33,578 bases of DNA from an uncultured Prevotella sp. (GCA_944320105.1 CALUGA010000022.1:1-33578); one strand, 5' to 3'; shown: positions 16,561 through 25,751, numbered from the stretch's first letter. Program-made: numbers and translations. The notes: a model not told the origin generated them from the letters alone.

Positions 16561-16784
16561 TAAACCCAAATCGGTCGTTAGACCGCCAAACCAACATTTT
16601 CACTTGATTGTTGGCTCTTTAGCCGTCTTCCGCACTGCTGCCGACACCTTGCTTTCCGCTTTTTCTCGATGTAGAGACGATGTGCACATCGTCTCTACCA
16701 CAGTGCCTTATACAAAACCGAAAATCAATCTGTCTGCCAGCAGCACGAAATCCGGCTGAAGTCTAATGACCGATTCGGGGTAAA
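16561..16784. mobile_element. MITE-like element with imperfect inverted ends and a central palindrome
   Basis: The left end AACCCAAATCGGTCGTTAGAC (to 16583) and the right end from GTCTAATGACCGATTCGGGG (16761-16780) are inverted copies, matching at 17 of the 19 innermost positions. The interior has a perfect GTAGAGACG palindrome at 16671-16698. The right half recurs at 4912-5040 and the left half at 33503-33578. There is no coding capacity. Whether it moves is inference. Confidence 0.6.
16671..16698. repeat. 28-bp GTAGAGACG palindrome, core ATGTGCACAT
   Basis: Perfect palindrome with arms GTAGAGACG and CGTCTCTAC around ATGTGCACAT, preceded by TTCTCGAT as in the 4920 copy. Confidence 0.88.
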
Positions 16785-16890
16785 CGTTTTTCATCAAAAA
16801 AAGCACCCTCGCCGCGCGGCGAAATAGCTTCGGCAGGGCCGGGAAAAGGCTCCTGCGAGCCGCCTGCGGGGGCGTTGCTGGGCGATATGT

Positions 16891-16980
16891 GCCGTTTGGG
16901 GAGGCGAAACAGGCTGTATTGCAGTGCCGAACGGCCTCTTTCGCTGGGCAAAAACGGCCGTTTGGCAGGCCGATTCGGGG
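16891..16980. repeat. Cluster of GGCCTGTTT-type units, locus 2 (diverged)
   Basis: Contains GCCGTTTGGGGAGGCGAAAC, GCCGAACGGCCTCTTTCGC and AAAAACGGCCGTTTGGCAGG. The units are less well preserved than at the other three loci. Confidence 0.65.
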
Positions 16981-17277
16981 GCTAAAAGGCGCGCTCGGGA
17001 AGCATTTTGCGGCGCAAAAACCATAGTAACGATGGTTAACGCGCTGAGGCTCATCTGGTTGCGGTTTTGCGCCGAGAATGGCGTATTTGCGGCGCGGCTG
17101 GCCTTTGGCCGCGCAGGCGCGATTCTCAGAGCGCGGTTTGTCGGGTATTTTCGCATCCGTGGCCACCGCCATCGCCATGCCCCGAGCGCTTCCGTCTGGC
17201 GCGCCCGCGCTGCCCCCACCCGTGGGCGCGGGCGCAAAAAAGGGCGGGCCGAGGGGCGGAATGTGGATTTTTTGCAC

Positions 17278-17285
17278 TAACTTTG
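17278..17285 (+). promoter_or_regulatory. -7 element TAACTTTG upstream of the nucleotidyltransferase gene
   Basis: TAACTTTGCAGCC fits TAnnTTTG and gives a leader of about 20 bases before the ATG at 17312. No TTTG is seen at -33. Confidence 0.6.
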
Positions 17286-17311
17286 CAGCCCTAAACGCAG
17301 CAATCCCGCAA

Positions 17312-18745
17312 ATGAAGATACTTACAGACGAAGAACTGGCAAAGGCGCTCGACCAAGACATATTCCACACCATATCCGACGCGGCCGACAGGCTCGGCCT
17401 TGAGTGCTACGTGGTGGGCGGATACGTGCGCGACCTTTTCCTCGAACGGCCATCGGGCGACATCGACATCGTGGTGGTGGGCAGCGGCATTGAGCTGGCC
17501 TCGGAGCTGAAGCGAACGCTCGGCAGGAAGGCAAGGCTGTCGGTGTTCCGCAACTTCGGCACGGCGCAGGTTAAGTGGCGTGACGTGGAGGTGGAGTTCG
17601 TGGGCGCGCGGCGCGAGAGCTACAGCCACGACTCGCGCAAGCCCATAGTGGAGGACGGCACGCTGGAGGACGACCAGAACCGCCGCGACTTCACCATCAA
17701 CGCCATGGCCGTGTGCCTCAACAAGGCGCGCTACGGCGAGCTGGTGGATCCATTCTACGGCGTGGAGGACTTGGAGGACGGCATCATACGCACGCCAATG
17801 GACCCCGACGTAACCTTCTCCGACGACCCGCTGCGTATGATGCGCTGTGTGCGCTTTGCCGCGCAGCTCAACTTCATGATAGAGGACGAGACCTTCGACG
17901 CGCTCAGCCGCAACGCCGAGCGGCTGAAGATAGTGAGCGGCGAGCGCATAAGCGCCGAGCTTAACAAGATAATGATGACCGCCACGCCCAGCCGAGGGCT
18001 CGTTGACCTGCACCGCTCGGGCCTGCTGCAACTCATACTGCCCGAGCTGGCCGCGCTCGACGATGAGGGCCGTACCGAGGCCCGGGGCCACAAGAACAAC
18101 TTCTACCACACGCTCGAAGTGCTCGACAACGTGTGCCGCCGGGGCGCGGGCCTGTGGCTGCGCTGGGCCGCGCTGATGCACGACATTGGCAAGCAGAGGT
18201 GCAAGCGGTGGGATGCCGTGCAGGGATGGACGTTCCACAACCACAACTATGTGGGCGCACGGATGGTGCCGCAGGTGTTCCGCCGCCTGGCGCTGCCCCT
18301 CGACGCCAAGATGAAATACGTGCAGAAGCTCGTTGACCTGCACATGAGGCCCATAGCCATAGCCGACGACGAGGTGACCGACAGTGCCGTGCGCCGCCTT
18401 ATGAACGATGCGGGCGACGACATAGACGACCTCATGACGCTGTGCGAGGCCGACATAACGAGCAAGAACGAGGCCCGCAAGAGGATGTTCCTCGAAAACT
18501 TCCGCATGGTGCGCGAGAAGCTCGCCGACCTCAAGGAGCGCGACTACAAGCGGCTCTTGCAGCCCTGCATCGACGGCAACGAGATAATGCAGCTCTTCGG
18601 CCTGCAGCCCTGCCGCGAGGTGGGCCTGCTCAAGCAGGCACTGAAGGAGGCTGTGCTCGACAACAGCGTGCCTAACGAGCGCGAACCGCTCATGGCCCTG
18701 CTCAAGGAAAAGGCAGCCGAAATGGGGCTGGTTTGTAAAATTTAA
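17312..18745 (+). CDS. CCA tRNA nucleotidyltransferase / poly(A) polymerase family protein with HD domain
   Basis: A 477-residue class II nucleotidyltransferase. The head domain has CYVVGGYVRDLFLERPSGDIDIVVVG (residues 32-57): the GG, the VRD and the metal-binding DID. NRRDFTINAMA lies near 125, and DDPLRMMRCVRFAAQLNF is the neck. Residues about 265-320 form an HD phosphohydrolase-like domain (HTLEVLDNV, ALMHDIGKQ, HNHNYVGARM). Such proteins add or repair the CCA end of tRNA, so it is probably an essential tRNA enzyme; a poly(A) polymerase role cannot be told apart by eye. ATG 17312 fits the family N-terminus and lies just after a -7 element; the frame is open 78 codons further upstream, but that stretch crosses the promoter. 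It is followed by a terminator. Confidence 0.9.
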   Translation: MKILTDEELAKALDQDIFHTISDAADRLGLECYVVGGYVRDLFLERPSGDIDIVVVGSGIELASELKRTLGRKARLSVFRNFGTAQVKWRDVEVEFVGARRESYSHDSRKPIVEDGTLEDDQNRRDFTINAMAVCLNKARYGELVDPFYGVEDLEDGIIRTPMDPDVTFSDDPLRMMRCVRFAAQLNFMIEDETFDALSRNAERLKIVSGERISAELNKIMMTATPSRGLVDLHRSGLLQLILPELAALDDEGRTEARGHKNNFYHTLEVLDNVCRRGAGLWLRWAALMHDIGKQRCKRWDAVQGWTFHNHNYVGARMVPQVFRRLALPLDAKMKYVQKLVDLHMRPIAIADDEVTDSAVRRLMNDAGDDIDDLMTLCEADITSKNEARKRMFLENFRMVREKLADLKERDYKRLLQPCIDGNEIMQLFGLQPCREVGLLKQALKEAVLDNSVPNEREPLMALLKEKAAEMGLVCKI

Positions 18746-18776
18746 CGCAGCCGCCCCTTATATTTTAATGTAAAAA

Positions 18777-18820
18777 GCCGCCCGCACATAAAGATAGTTA
18801 AATGTGGGGCGGCAGATTTT
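18777..18820 (+). terminator. Hairpin terminator after the nucleotidyltransferase gene
   Basis: GCCGCCCGCACAT pairs with ATGTGGGGCGGC across an AT-rich loop, and AGATTTTT follows. Confidence 0.75.
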
Positions 18821-18840
18821 TCGCGTTAGAATATTCTGTG

Positions 18841-18848
18841 TATCTTTG
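18841..18848 (+). promoter_or_regulatory. -7 element TATCTTTG of the efflux operon
   Basis: TATCTTTGCACACC fits TAnnTTTG; the tail of the preceding T run lies at the -33 position. The leader to the adaptor ATG is about 80 bases. No repressor gene is adjacent. Confidence 0.6.
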
Positions 18849-18930
18849 CACACCGAAAACCCATGCACCCTTTTCGGGTTTTCAGGCATGGGCCTGTTCG
18901 AACAAATCATTTATAGTTATATATCGAGTT

Positions 18931-20088
18931 ATGAAAAAGAACAAAATGTTGTTGATTGCGGCAGCAGCTGCACTCTTCGTCTCTTGCGGAAAAAAAGGCG
19001 CCATGACCGGCGACAATAGCTATCCCGTGCAGACGGTAAGCAAGCAGAGCGCCACGCTGCAATCTACTTACCCTGCCGTGATCAGGGGTATTCAGGACGT
19101 GGAGATACGGCCCAAGGTGGCTGGCTTCATCACCAAGATTTGCGTCAAGGAAGGGCAAGCCGTAAAGGCAGGCCAGCTGCTCTTCGTCATCGACAACGTG
19201 ACCTACGAGGCCGCAGTGCGCCAGGCCCAGGCTGCGGTAAACACCGCATCGGCCTCGCTCAACACCGCCAAGCTGACCTACGAGAACAGCAAGAAGCTCT
19301 TCGCCAACAAGGTGATTGGCGCATATGAGATGCAGTCGGCACAGAACTCCTACGAGAGCGCAGAGGCACAGCTGGCGCAGGCCAAGGCCGCGCTCACCTC
19401 GGCAAAGGAGAACCTGAGCTTCTGCTACGTGAAAAGCCCCGCCAACGGAGTGGTTGGCACACTCCCCTACAAGGTGGGCGCGCTCGTGAGCAGCTCCAGT
19501 GCGCAGGCTCTCACCACCGTGTCTAACATCAGCACCATGGAGGTTTACTTCTCAATGAACGAGAAGGAGATGCTCGAAATGGCCAAGAACGCAGGCGGCA
19601 TGGCCGACGCCATAACCAACTACCCGCCAGTTCACCTGCTGCTGGCCGACGGAACCACCTACCAGCACGCGGGAAAGGTGGCCAAGGTGAGCGGCGTGAT
19701 AGACCAAGCAACCGGCAGCGTGCAGATGATAGCGCAGTTCCCCAACCCTGAGCACCTGCTCAAGAGCGGCGGCTCTGGCTCCATCGTGGTGAAACGCACC
19801 GACAGCGCAGCCGTGGTAATACCGAAGAGCTGCGCAGTTGAGCTGCAGGACAAGCACTTCGTGTACGTCCTCGGCGATGGCAACAAGGTGAAGTACACCG
19901 AGATTACCGTTGAACCGCAGAACGACGGCGTGAACTATATCGTAACCGGCGGACTCAAGCCCGGCGACAAGTACGTAACCAACGGCATAACCAAGCTCAC
20001 CGACGGGGCGCAGATAACGCCCATAACCCCCGACGAGTATGCCAAGAGGATAAAGCAGGCAGAGGGCATGGGGGCCATGCAGAAGTAA
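18931..20088 (+). CDS. RND efflux periplasmic adaptor lipoprotein (AcrA/MexA family)
   Basis: A 385-residue membrane-fusion protein that joins the inner-membrane pump to the outer-membrane channel. It has a lipoprotein signal ending AALFVSC at Cys19. The lipoyl-like halves are visible as EIRPKVAGFITKICVKEGQAVKAGQLLFVID (about 53-83) and SPANGVVGTLPYKVGALVSS (about 169-188), with a helical hairpin between them (YEAAVRQAQAAVNTASASLNTAKLTYEN). The C-terminal beta-barrel and membrane-proximal domains follow. ATG 18931 gives the signal peptide; an open extension upstream crosses the promoter. It is first of four co-directional genes. The substrate cannot be deduced. Confidence 0.93.
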   Translation: MKKNKMLLIAAAAALFVSCGKKGAMTGDNSYPVQTVSKQSATLQSTYPAVIRGIQDVEIRPKVAGFITKICVKEGQAVKAGQLLFVIDNVTYEAAVRQAQAAVNTASASLNTAKLTYENSKKLFANKVIGAYEMQSAQNSYESAEAQLAQAKAALTSAKENLSFCYVKSPANGVVGTLPYKVGALVSSSSAQALTTVSNISTMEVYFSMNEKEMLEMAKNAGGMADAITNYPPVHLLLADGTTYQHAGKVAKVSGVIDQATGSVQMIAQFPNPEHLLKSGGSGSIVVKRTDSAAVVIPKSCAVELQDKHFVYVLGDGNKVKYTEITVEPQNDGVNYIVTGGLKPGDKYVTNGITKLTDGAQITPITPDEYAKRIKQAEGMGAMQK

Positions 20089-20137
20089 CAGCCACGCCAG
20101 TGGCAATTCTTAAGAGGCTTTAATTTAATAAGGTAAT

Positions 20138-23100
20138 ATGACATTTTCAAACTTCATAAAGCGCCCGGTGCTATCGACGGTGATCTCAATCCTCATCGTC
20201 ATCCTGGGCCTCATAGGACTGATCTCGTTGCCTATCGAGCAGTATCCTGACGTGGCGCCGCCTACCGTTTCGGTGCGCACCACGTATACCGGAGCCGATG
20301 CCGAGACGGTGAAGAACTCCGTGCTCGCACCGCTGGAGGAAAGCATAAACGGTGTGGAGAACATGGACTACATGGAGTCTACAGCCGACAACAGCGGCTC
20401 GGCCAGCATAACAATCTACTTCCGCCAGGGAGCCAACGCCGACATGTGCGCCGTGAACGTGCAGAACCGCATCTCGCAGGCGCAGTCGCAGCTGCCCGCC
20501 GAGGTAACGCGCGTGGGTGTGACGGTGAACAAGCGCCAGTCGTCGCAGGTGATAATGTACGCGCTCGTGTCGCCCGACGGACGCTACGACGACAAGTTCA
20601 TCACCAACTACAACGAAATCAACGTCGTGCCGGCCCTCAAGCGTATCGAGGGCGTGGGCGATGTGATGAGCCCCGGTATGAAGACTTACTCCATGCGCAT
20701 CTGGCTCAAGCCCGAGAAGATGAAACAGTACGGACTCATGCCGAGCGACATCTCTGCCGCATTGGCCGAGCAGAACATCGAGGCTGCCCCCGGAACGTTC
20801 GGCGAGCAGAGCAAGATGTCGTTTGAGTACGTGATGCGTTACACCGGACGACTCAAGACTCCGGAGCAGTTCCAGAACATAATCCTCACGAGCGACCTCA
20901 CCGGACAGACCCTTAAGCTCAAGGACGTGGCCGACGTGGAGCTTGGCGGACTCATGTACACCGTGTCGATGCGCAACAACAACATGCCCTCCGTGATGGG
21001 TATGGTGCAGCAGATAGCCGGCTCCAACGCCAACGACATAGCCACCAACGTGAAGGCGCAGCTCGAAACGCTCTCGAAGGACTTCCCCCCGGGACTTACG
21101 TACGACATCAACTACGACGTGACCGACTTCCTCTACGCATCTATCCATGAGGTGGTGTTCACGCTCGTGTTCACGCTCGTGCTCGTGTTCCTCGTGGTTT
21201 ACCTCTTCCTCCAGGACTTCCGCTCAACGCTCATCCCGCTTATCGCAGTGCCTGTGTCGCTCATCGGAACGTTCCTCTTCCTCAACCTCTTCGGCTTCTC
21301 GGTTAACCTCCTGGTGCTCTCGGCCTTGCTTCTGGCCATCGCCATCGTGGTGGACGACGCCATAGTGGTAGTGGAGGCCGTCCACGCAAAGCTCGACCTG
21401 GGTTACAAGAGCGCGCTTACGGCAAGTATCGACGCCATGAACGAGATTTCGGGCGCCATCATCTCGATTACCCTCGTGATGGCTTCGGTGTTCATCCCTG
21501 TGTCGTTCATGGGTGGTGTGTCGGGTACGTTCTACCGCGAGTTCGGTATAACCATGGCCATCTCCATCTTTATCTCCGCGCTGAACGCCCTTACCCTCTC
21601 GCCCGCACTGTGCGCCGTGTTCATGAAACCGAAGAACGAGGACGGCTCGGAGCGCAAGCTCAGCCCTGTGGACCGCTTCCACCTGGCTTTCAACACGGCC
21701 TACGACAAGGTGCTCGGCAAGTATAAGGTGGGCGTGGAGCGCATGACGCGCAAGCCTCTCCTCGTGCTCGGCGCCGTGGTGCTCGGCATCGTGGCCCTCG
21801 TGGCAACCATGAGCACGACCCGCTCCGGACTCGTTCCCGATGAGGATACCGGCGTTGTGTTCTGTACTATCTCAATGCCCCCGGGAACCAGCGTACACCG
21901 CACACAGCAGGTAATCGACCAGGTTGACCGCATGTTGGCCAGCAACCCGGCAGTGCAGAGCCGCCAGCAGATTCAGGGATATAACTTCATCTCCGGCTCG
22001 GGTTCCGACCAGGCAACGTTCGTTGTCAAGCTTAAGTCGTTCGACGAGCGCAACGACGCGCAGAGCGCACAGGCTGTGCTCGGCATGATCTACGCCCAGA
22101 CGGCTTCCATCAAGGACGCCCAGATCCTGGCGTTCGCGCCGCCTATGATCCCCGGATTCTCGGCAAACAACGGTGTTTCGCTCGTGATGCTCGACCGCAC
22201 TGGCGGCGACATCAACCACTTCTTCGAGATCGTGCAGCAGTATCTGGCCGAGCTTAACAAGCGCCCGGAAATCCAGATGGCCATGACTTCGTTCAACTCG
22301 AGCTATCCGCAGTACATGATTAATGTGGATGTGGCCAAGTGTAAGCAGGCTGGAATATCCCCATCGACTGTGCTCTCCACGCTGCAGGGATACTATGGCG
22401 GCCTCTACGCCTCGAACTTCAACGCCTACGGTAAGCTCTACCGTGTGATGATACAGGGTACGGTGGACAGCCGCCAGCGCCCCGAGGGCCTGAGCAACAT
22501 CTATGTGCGCACTACCAGCGGCATGGCCCCGGTGAGTGAGTTCTGCACCATGGAGCGTGTCTATGGCCCGTCGAACATCAACCGCTATAATATGTACACT
22601 AGCATCAGCGTCACCGCCACCGTTGCCGACGGCTACTCTTCGGGCGAGGCCATCCAGGCAGTGCGCGAAGTGGCCGACTCCTCGCTGCCCCAAGGCTACG
22701 GTTACGAGTTCACCGGGCTTACCAGGACGGAGGCAAACTCCAGCAGCTCCACAGGACTCATCTTCCTGCTCTGCTTCGTCTTCGTTTACCTTATCCTCTC
22801 CGCGCAGTACGAGAGCTACATCTTGCCTTTGTCGGTGCTGCTCTCCGTGCCGTTCGGACTTGCCGGGGCGTTCCTCTTCACGCAGCTCTTCCGTCACCAG
22901 AACGACATCTACATGCAGATATCGCTCATCATGCTGATCGGCCTTCTGGCCAAGAACGCCATCCTCATCGTGCAGTTCGCCCTTGAGCGCCGCCACACCG
23001 GTATGGCCATAACGTGGTCGGCCATCCTCGGAGCAGGCGCCCGTCTGCGCCCGATCCTGATGACCTCGCTGGCCATGATTGTCGGACTTCTGCCTATGAT

Positions 23101-23335
23101 GTTCGCCCATGGAGTTGGAAAGAACGGAAACCAGACCCTCGGCGCTGCCGCCATCGGCGGTATGCTCATCGGAACAATGATTCAGCTGTTCATCGTGCCG
23201 GGCCTGTTCGTTGTGTTCCAGTCGCTCCAGGAGAAGTTTACGCCGCTTAAGTTCGACGATGAAGAGAATGATGAGGTGAACACTGAGCTTGCCCAGTATG
23301 CCCATCGCCCAGCTGATTACAAAAAAGATGAATAA
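20138..23335 (+). CDS. RND multidrug efflux pump, AcrB/HAE1 family
   Basis: A 1065-residue proton-driven inner-membrane transporter with the usual twelve-helix, two-large-loop plan. It begins MTFSNFIKRPVLSTVISILI (TM1), followed by the porter region PIEQYPDVAPPTVSVRTTYTGA. The proton-relay residues are present: the Asp pair in IAIVVDDAIVVVEAVH near residue 406 and the Lys in GLLAKNAILIVQFALERR near 938. The length matches AcrB. It starts 49 bases after the adaptor and ends 6 bases before the outer-membrane factor, so the three make one pump. Bile salts, detergents or drugs are likely substrates of the family, but none can be assigned here. Confidence 0.96.
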   Translation: MTFSNFIKRPVLSTVISILIVILGLIGLISLPIEQYPDVAPPTVSVRTTYTGADAETVKNSVLAPLEESINGVENMDYMESTADNSGSASITIYFRQGANADMCAVNVQNRISQAQSQLPAEVTRVGVTVNKRQSSQVIMYALVSPDGRYDDKFITNYNEINVVPALKRIEGVGDVMSPGMKTYSMRIWLKPEKMKQYGLMPSDISAALAEQNIEAAPGTFGEQSKMSFEYVMRYTGRLKTPEQFQNIILTSDLTGQTLKLKDVADVELGGLMYTVSMRNNNMPSVMGMVQQIAGSNANDIATNVKAQLETLSKDFPPGLTYDINYDVTDFLYASIHEVVFTLVFTLVLVFLVVYLFLQDFRSTLIPLIAVPVSLIGTFLFLNLFGFSVNLLVLSALLLAIAIVVDDAIVVVEAVHAKLDLGYKSALTASIDAMNEISGAIISITLVMASVFIPVSFMGGVSGTFYREFGITMAISIFISALNALTLSPALCAVFMKPKNEDGSERKLSPVDRFHLAFNTAYDKVLGKYKVGVERMTRKPLLVLGAVVLGIVALVATMSTTRSGLVPDEDTGVVFCTISMPPGTSVHRTQQVIDQVDRMLASNPAVQSRQQIQGYNFISGSGSDQATFVVKLKSFDERNDAQSAQAVLGMIYAQTASIKDAQILAFAPPMIPGFSANNGVSLVMLDRTGGDINHFFEIVQQYLAELNKRPEIQMAMTSFNSSYPQYMINVDVAKCKQAGISPSTVLSTLQGYYGGLYASNFNAYGKLYRVMIQGTVDSRQRPEGLSNIYVRTTSGMAPVSEFCTMERVYGPSNINRYNMYTSISVTATVADGYSSGEAIQAVREVADSSLPQGYGYEFTGLTRTEANSSSSTGLIFLLCFVFVYLILSAQYESYILPLSVLLSVPFGLAGAFLFTQLFRHQNDIYMQISLIMLIGLLAKNAILIVQFALERRHTGMAITWSAILGAGARLRPILMTSLAMIVGLLPMMFAHGVGKNGNQTLGAAAIGGMLIGTMIQLFIVPGLFVVFQSLQEKFTPLKFDDEENDEVNTELAQYAHRPADYKKDE

Positions 23336-23341
23336 TAGAAA

Positions 23342-24724
23342 ATGAAGAAGCTATTGACCATAATGTCCGCCACGCTGCTCTTGGGCAGCTGCGGAATATA
23401 CAACAAATACGAGCGTCCGGACGTCAACGCGACGGGCCTTGTGCGCGACACGGCTTCCGTTAGCGACACGCTGGCCGTAGCAGACACCGCCAGCTTCGGC
23501 AACCTGCCCTGGCGCGAGGTGTTCACCGACCCGCAGTTGCAGGCCCTCATAGAGCAGGGCTTGGAGAACAACGTAGACCTGCTCAACGCCGCCCTCAACG
23601 TGAAGATGGTTGAGGCGCAGCTCACGGCGGCCAAGCTGGCCTTCGTGCCGTCGTTCACCTTCTCGCCACAAGGCACGCTCACGTCGTGGGACGGCAGCAA
23701 GACGACGAAGACTTACTCGCTGCCCGTGCAGGCCAGCTGGAGCCTCGACCTCTTCGGCAACCTGCTCTCGCAGAAGCGCAGCGCCCAGACGGCCCTGCTC
23801 GCCACCAAGGACTACCAGCTCGTGGTGAAGACCCAGGTCATCTCCAACATCGCTAATATGTACTATACGCTGCTGATGCTCGACCGCCAGCTTGAGATAG
23901 TAAACGAGATGGCGGGCATAACCAAGGAGACCTGGGACATGATGAAGGGCCTCAAGGAGCTTCGCGTGGGCTACCGCTCCACCAGCGTGCAGAGCGCCGA
24001 GGCCAACTACTACTCGGTGCTGGCGCAGGCCGCCGACCTCAAGAGGCAGATACGCGAGACCGAGAACTCGCTCTCGCTCATGCTCGGCCAGTCGGCACAG
24101 GCCATCAAGCGCGGGCGTCTGGAGGACCAGAACCTGCCCTCCAAGTTCAGCACAGGCATCGCCCTCAATATGCTGAGCAACCGCCCCGACGTGCATTACG
24201 CCGAGATGACCCTCGCACAGTGCTTCTACAACACGCAGACGGCACGCTCGCGCTTCTACCCCAGCATCACCATCAGTGGCTCGGGAGCCTTCACCAACAG
24301 CTCGGGCATGGGCATCGTCAATCCCGGCAAGTGGCTCCTCTCGGCAGTGGGCAGTCTCGTGCAGCCCCTGTTCATGAACGGCCAGCTCATAGCCGGGCTC
24401 AAGGTGGCCAAGGCAGAGCAGGAGCAAGCCTACAACACATGGCAGAACGCTGTGCTCATGGCGGGCAACGAGGTGAGCAACGCCCTCGTGCTCTACAACA
24501 CGAGCGACGAGAAGAGCCGCCTCGAGGAGAAGCAGGTGGCCGCCCTGCGCCAGACTGTGCAGGATACCAAGGAGCTGTACTCATCGAGCAACAGCAACTA
24601 CCTTGAGGTGATAACCGCCCAGACCACGCTGCTCAACGCCGAGCTTACCAAGGTGGCCGACGACTTCTACAAGATGCAGGCTGTGGTCAACCTCTACCAG
24701 GCCCTGGGCGGAGGAGTCAATTAA
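23342..24724 (+). CDS. Outer-membrane efflux lipoprotein (TolC/OprM/NodT family)
   Basis: A 460-residue protein. The lipoprotein signal ends TLLLGSC at Cys17, followed by GIYNKYERPDV, a start typical of NodT-type channels. Two repeated halves of long helices and beta-strands can be seen: VFTDPQLQALIEQGLENNVDLLNAALNVKMVEAQLTAAKLAFVPSF (about 60-105), and in the second half NRPDVHYAEMTLAQCFYNTQTARSRFYPSITISGSG. It should form the trimeric outer-membrane duct for the pump encoded just upstream. It is separated from the pump gene by 6 bases and from the LpxA-like gene by 22. Confidence 0.94.
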   Translation: MKKLLTIMSATLLLGSCGIYNKYERPDVNATGLVRDTASVSDTLAVADTASFGNLPWREVFTDPQLQALIEQGLENNVDLLNAALNVKMVEAQLTAAKLAFVPSFTFSPQGTLTSWDGSKTTKTYSLPVQASWSLDLFGNLLSQKRSAQTALLATKDYQLVVKTQVISNIANMYYTLLMLDRQLEIVNEMAGITKETWDMMKGLKELRVGYRSTSVQSAEANYYSVLAQAADLKRQIRETENSLSLMLGQSAQAIKRGRLEDQNLPSKFSTGIALNMLSNRPDVHYAEMTLAQCFYNTQTARSRFYPSITISGSGAFTNSSGMGIVNPGKWLLSAVGSLVQPLFMNGQLIAGLKVAKAEQEQAYNTWQNAVLMAGNEVSNALVLYNTSDEKSRLEEKQVAALRQTVQDTKELYSSSNSNYLEVITAQTTLLNAELTKVADDFYKMQAVVNLYQALGGGVN

Positions 24725-24746
24725 TAACCCTTAAAAGCTAAAGATT

Positions 24747-25529
24747 ATGGCAAGTGAAATAAGTCCTAAAGCAGAGATCGACCCGAGGGCGAAAATCGGG
24801 AACAACTGCAAGATATATCCTTTTGCTTACATTGAGGGCGACGTGGTGATTGGCGACAACTGCACCATCTACCCCTACGTGAGCATACTTAACGGCACGC
24901 GCATGGGCAACGACAACACCGTGTTCCAGGGAGCTGTGCTTGCCGCGCTGCCCCAGGACTTCGGGTTCAAGGGCGAGTCCTCTGAGCTTATCATCGGAGA
25001 CCGCAACACCTTCCGCGAGAACGTGGTAATCAACCGCGCCACCCACTCCGACGGCAAGACCGTGATAGGCAACAGCAACTTCTTCATGGAGGGTGCGCAC
25101 ATATCCCACGACACCAAGGTGGGCCACCGCTGCGTGTTCGGCTACGGCACGAAGATTGCCGGCGACTGCGAGATTGGCGATGCTGTCATCTTCTCCACCA
25201 GCGTCATAGCCAACGCCCGCACCCGCGTGGGGTCGTGCTCGCTGATACGTTCGGGCTGCACTTTCTCGAAGGACATACCCCCGTTCATCATCGCCGGAGG
25301 CTCGCCCATAGAGTACAACGGCATCAACTCAATGATGATGACCACCTACGAGATTGACGCCAAGACGCAGAAGCACGTGGCCAACGCATACCGGCTCGTG
25401 TTCCACGGGCAGACCTCGGTGTTCGATGCAGTGCTCCAGATAAAGGAGCAGGTGCCCGATGGCAAGGCCATCCGCATGATAACCGAGTTCATTGAGGGTA
25501 CAAAGCTTGGCATCATAACCAAGATTTAA
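24747..25529 (+). CDS. lpxA: LpxA-type acyl-ACP--UDP-N-acetylglucosamine O-acyltransferase
   Basis: A 260-residue left-handed beta-helix protein. Hexapeptide repeats run from SPKAEIDPRAKIGNNCKIYP to about residue 190 (KVGHRCVFGYGTKIAGDCEIGDAVIF), with a helical C-terminus. The catalytic region FMEGAHISHDTKVGH has the two His residues (118 and 121) that match those around His125 of the E. coli enzyme. LpxA puts the 3-hydroxyacyl chain on UDP-GlcNAc, the first step of lipid A synthesis. It lies 22 bases behind the efflux channel gene, away from any other lpx gene, so it may be a second copy; the canonical copy in Bacteroidales usually sits with lpxD and lpxC-fabZ. A terminator follows. Confidence 0.87.
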   Translation: MASEISPKAEIDPRAKIGNNCKIYPFAYIEGDVVIGDNCTIYPYVSILNGTRMGNDNTVFQGAVLAALPQDFGFKGESSELIIGDRNTFRENVVINRATHSDGKTVIGNSNFFMEGAHISHDTKVGHRCVFGYGTKIAGDCEIGDAVIFSTSVIANARTRVGSCSLIRSGCTFSKDIPPFIIAGGSPIEYNGINSMMMTTYEIDAKTQKHVANAYRLVFHGQTSVFDAVLQIKEQVPDGKAIRMITEFIEGTKLGIITKI

Positions 25530-25561
25530 GGTGTCGCGTGCCTTTGTTGGCAATTTACATC

Positions 25562-25593
25562 GGCCTGTCCTTTTGTGGGGCAGGCCTTTTTTT
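25562..25593 (+). terminator. Rho-independent terminator of the efflux-lpxA operon
   Basis: GGCCTGTCC pairs with GGGGCAGGCC over a short loop and is followed by seven T. Confidence 0.85.
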
Positions 25594-25635
25594 GTACCTT
25601 TGCATACAGCAAGTTGCACTCGGGGAACGGCAGTA

Positions 25636-25663
25636 GTAGAGACGAAGCGCGCATCGTCTCTAC
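25636..25663. repeat. 28-bp GTAGAGACG palindrome in copy B, core AAGCGCGCAT
   Basis: The outer arms are perfect (GTAGAGACG and CGTCTCTAC). The core AAGCGCGCAT has one broken pair, unlike the other copies. Confidence 0.82.
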
Positions 25664-25723
25664 CATTCCCCCTCGTTTGCATCACCTTTGCATACAGCAA
25701 GCTGCACTCGGGGAACGGCAGTA

Positions 25724-25751
25724 GTGGAGACGATGCGCGCATCGTCTCTAC
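25724..25751. repeat. 28-bp palindrome in copy C, core ATGCGCGCAT
   Basis: The arms are GTGGAGACG and CGTCTCTAC; the one mismatch would be a G-U pair in RNA read on the plus strand. Identical to the 4741 copy read on the minus strand. Confidence 0.85.

Larger units (their letters stand above)
16452..17277. other. Gene-free, repeat-rich divergent intergenic region
   Basis: About 0.8 kb between divergent promoters. It holds a 224-bp element with inverted ends (16561-16784) around a GTAGAGACG palindrome, then a stretch rich in GCGGC, a GGCCTGTTT-type cluster (16891-16980) and a GC-rich tail to the promoter at 17278. An open frame on the minus strand across 16708-17373 is made of repeat DNA and shows no protein family. 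Confidence 0.7.

Noticed and set aside
16708-17373. 221-codon open frame on the minus strand
   Set aside because: It runs over the MITE-like right end, repeat cluster and the promoter and start of the nucleotidyltransferase gene; no protein family.
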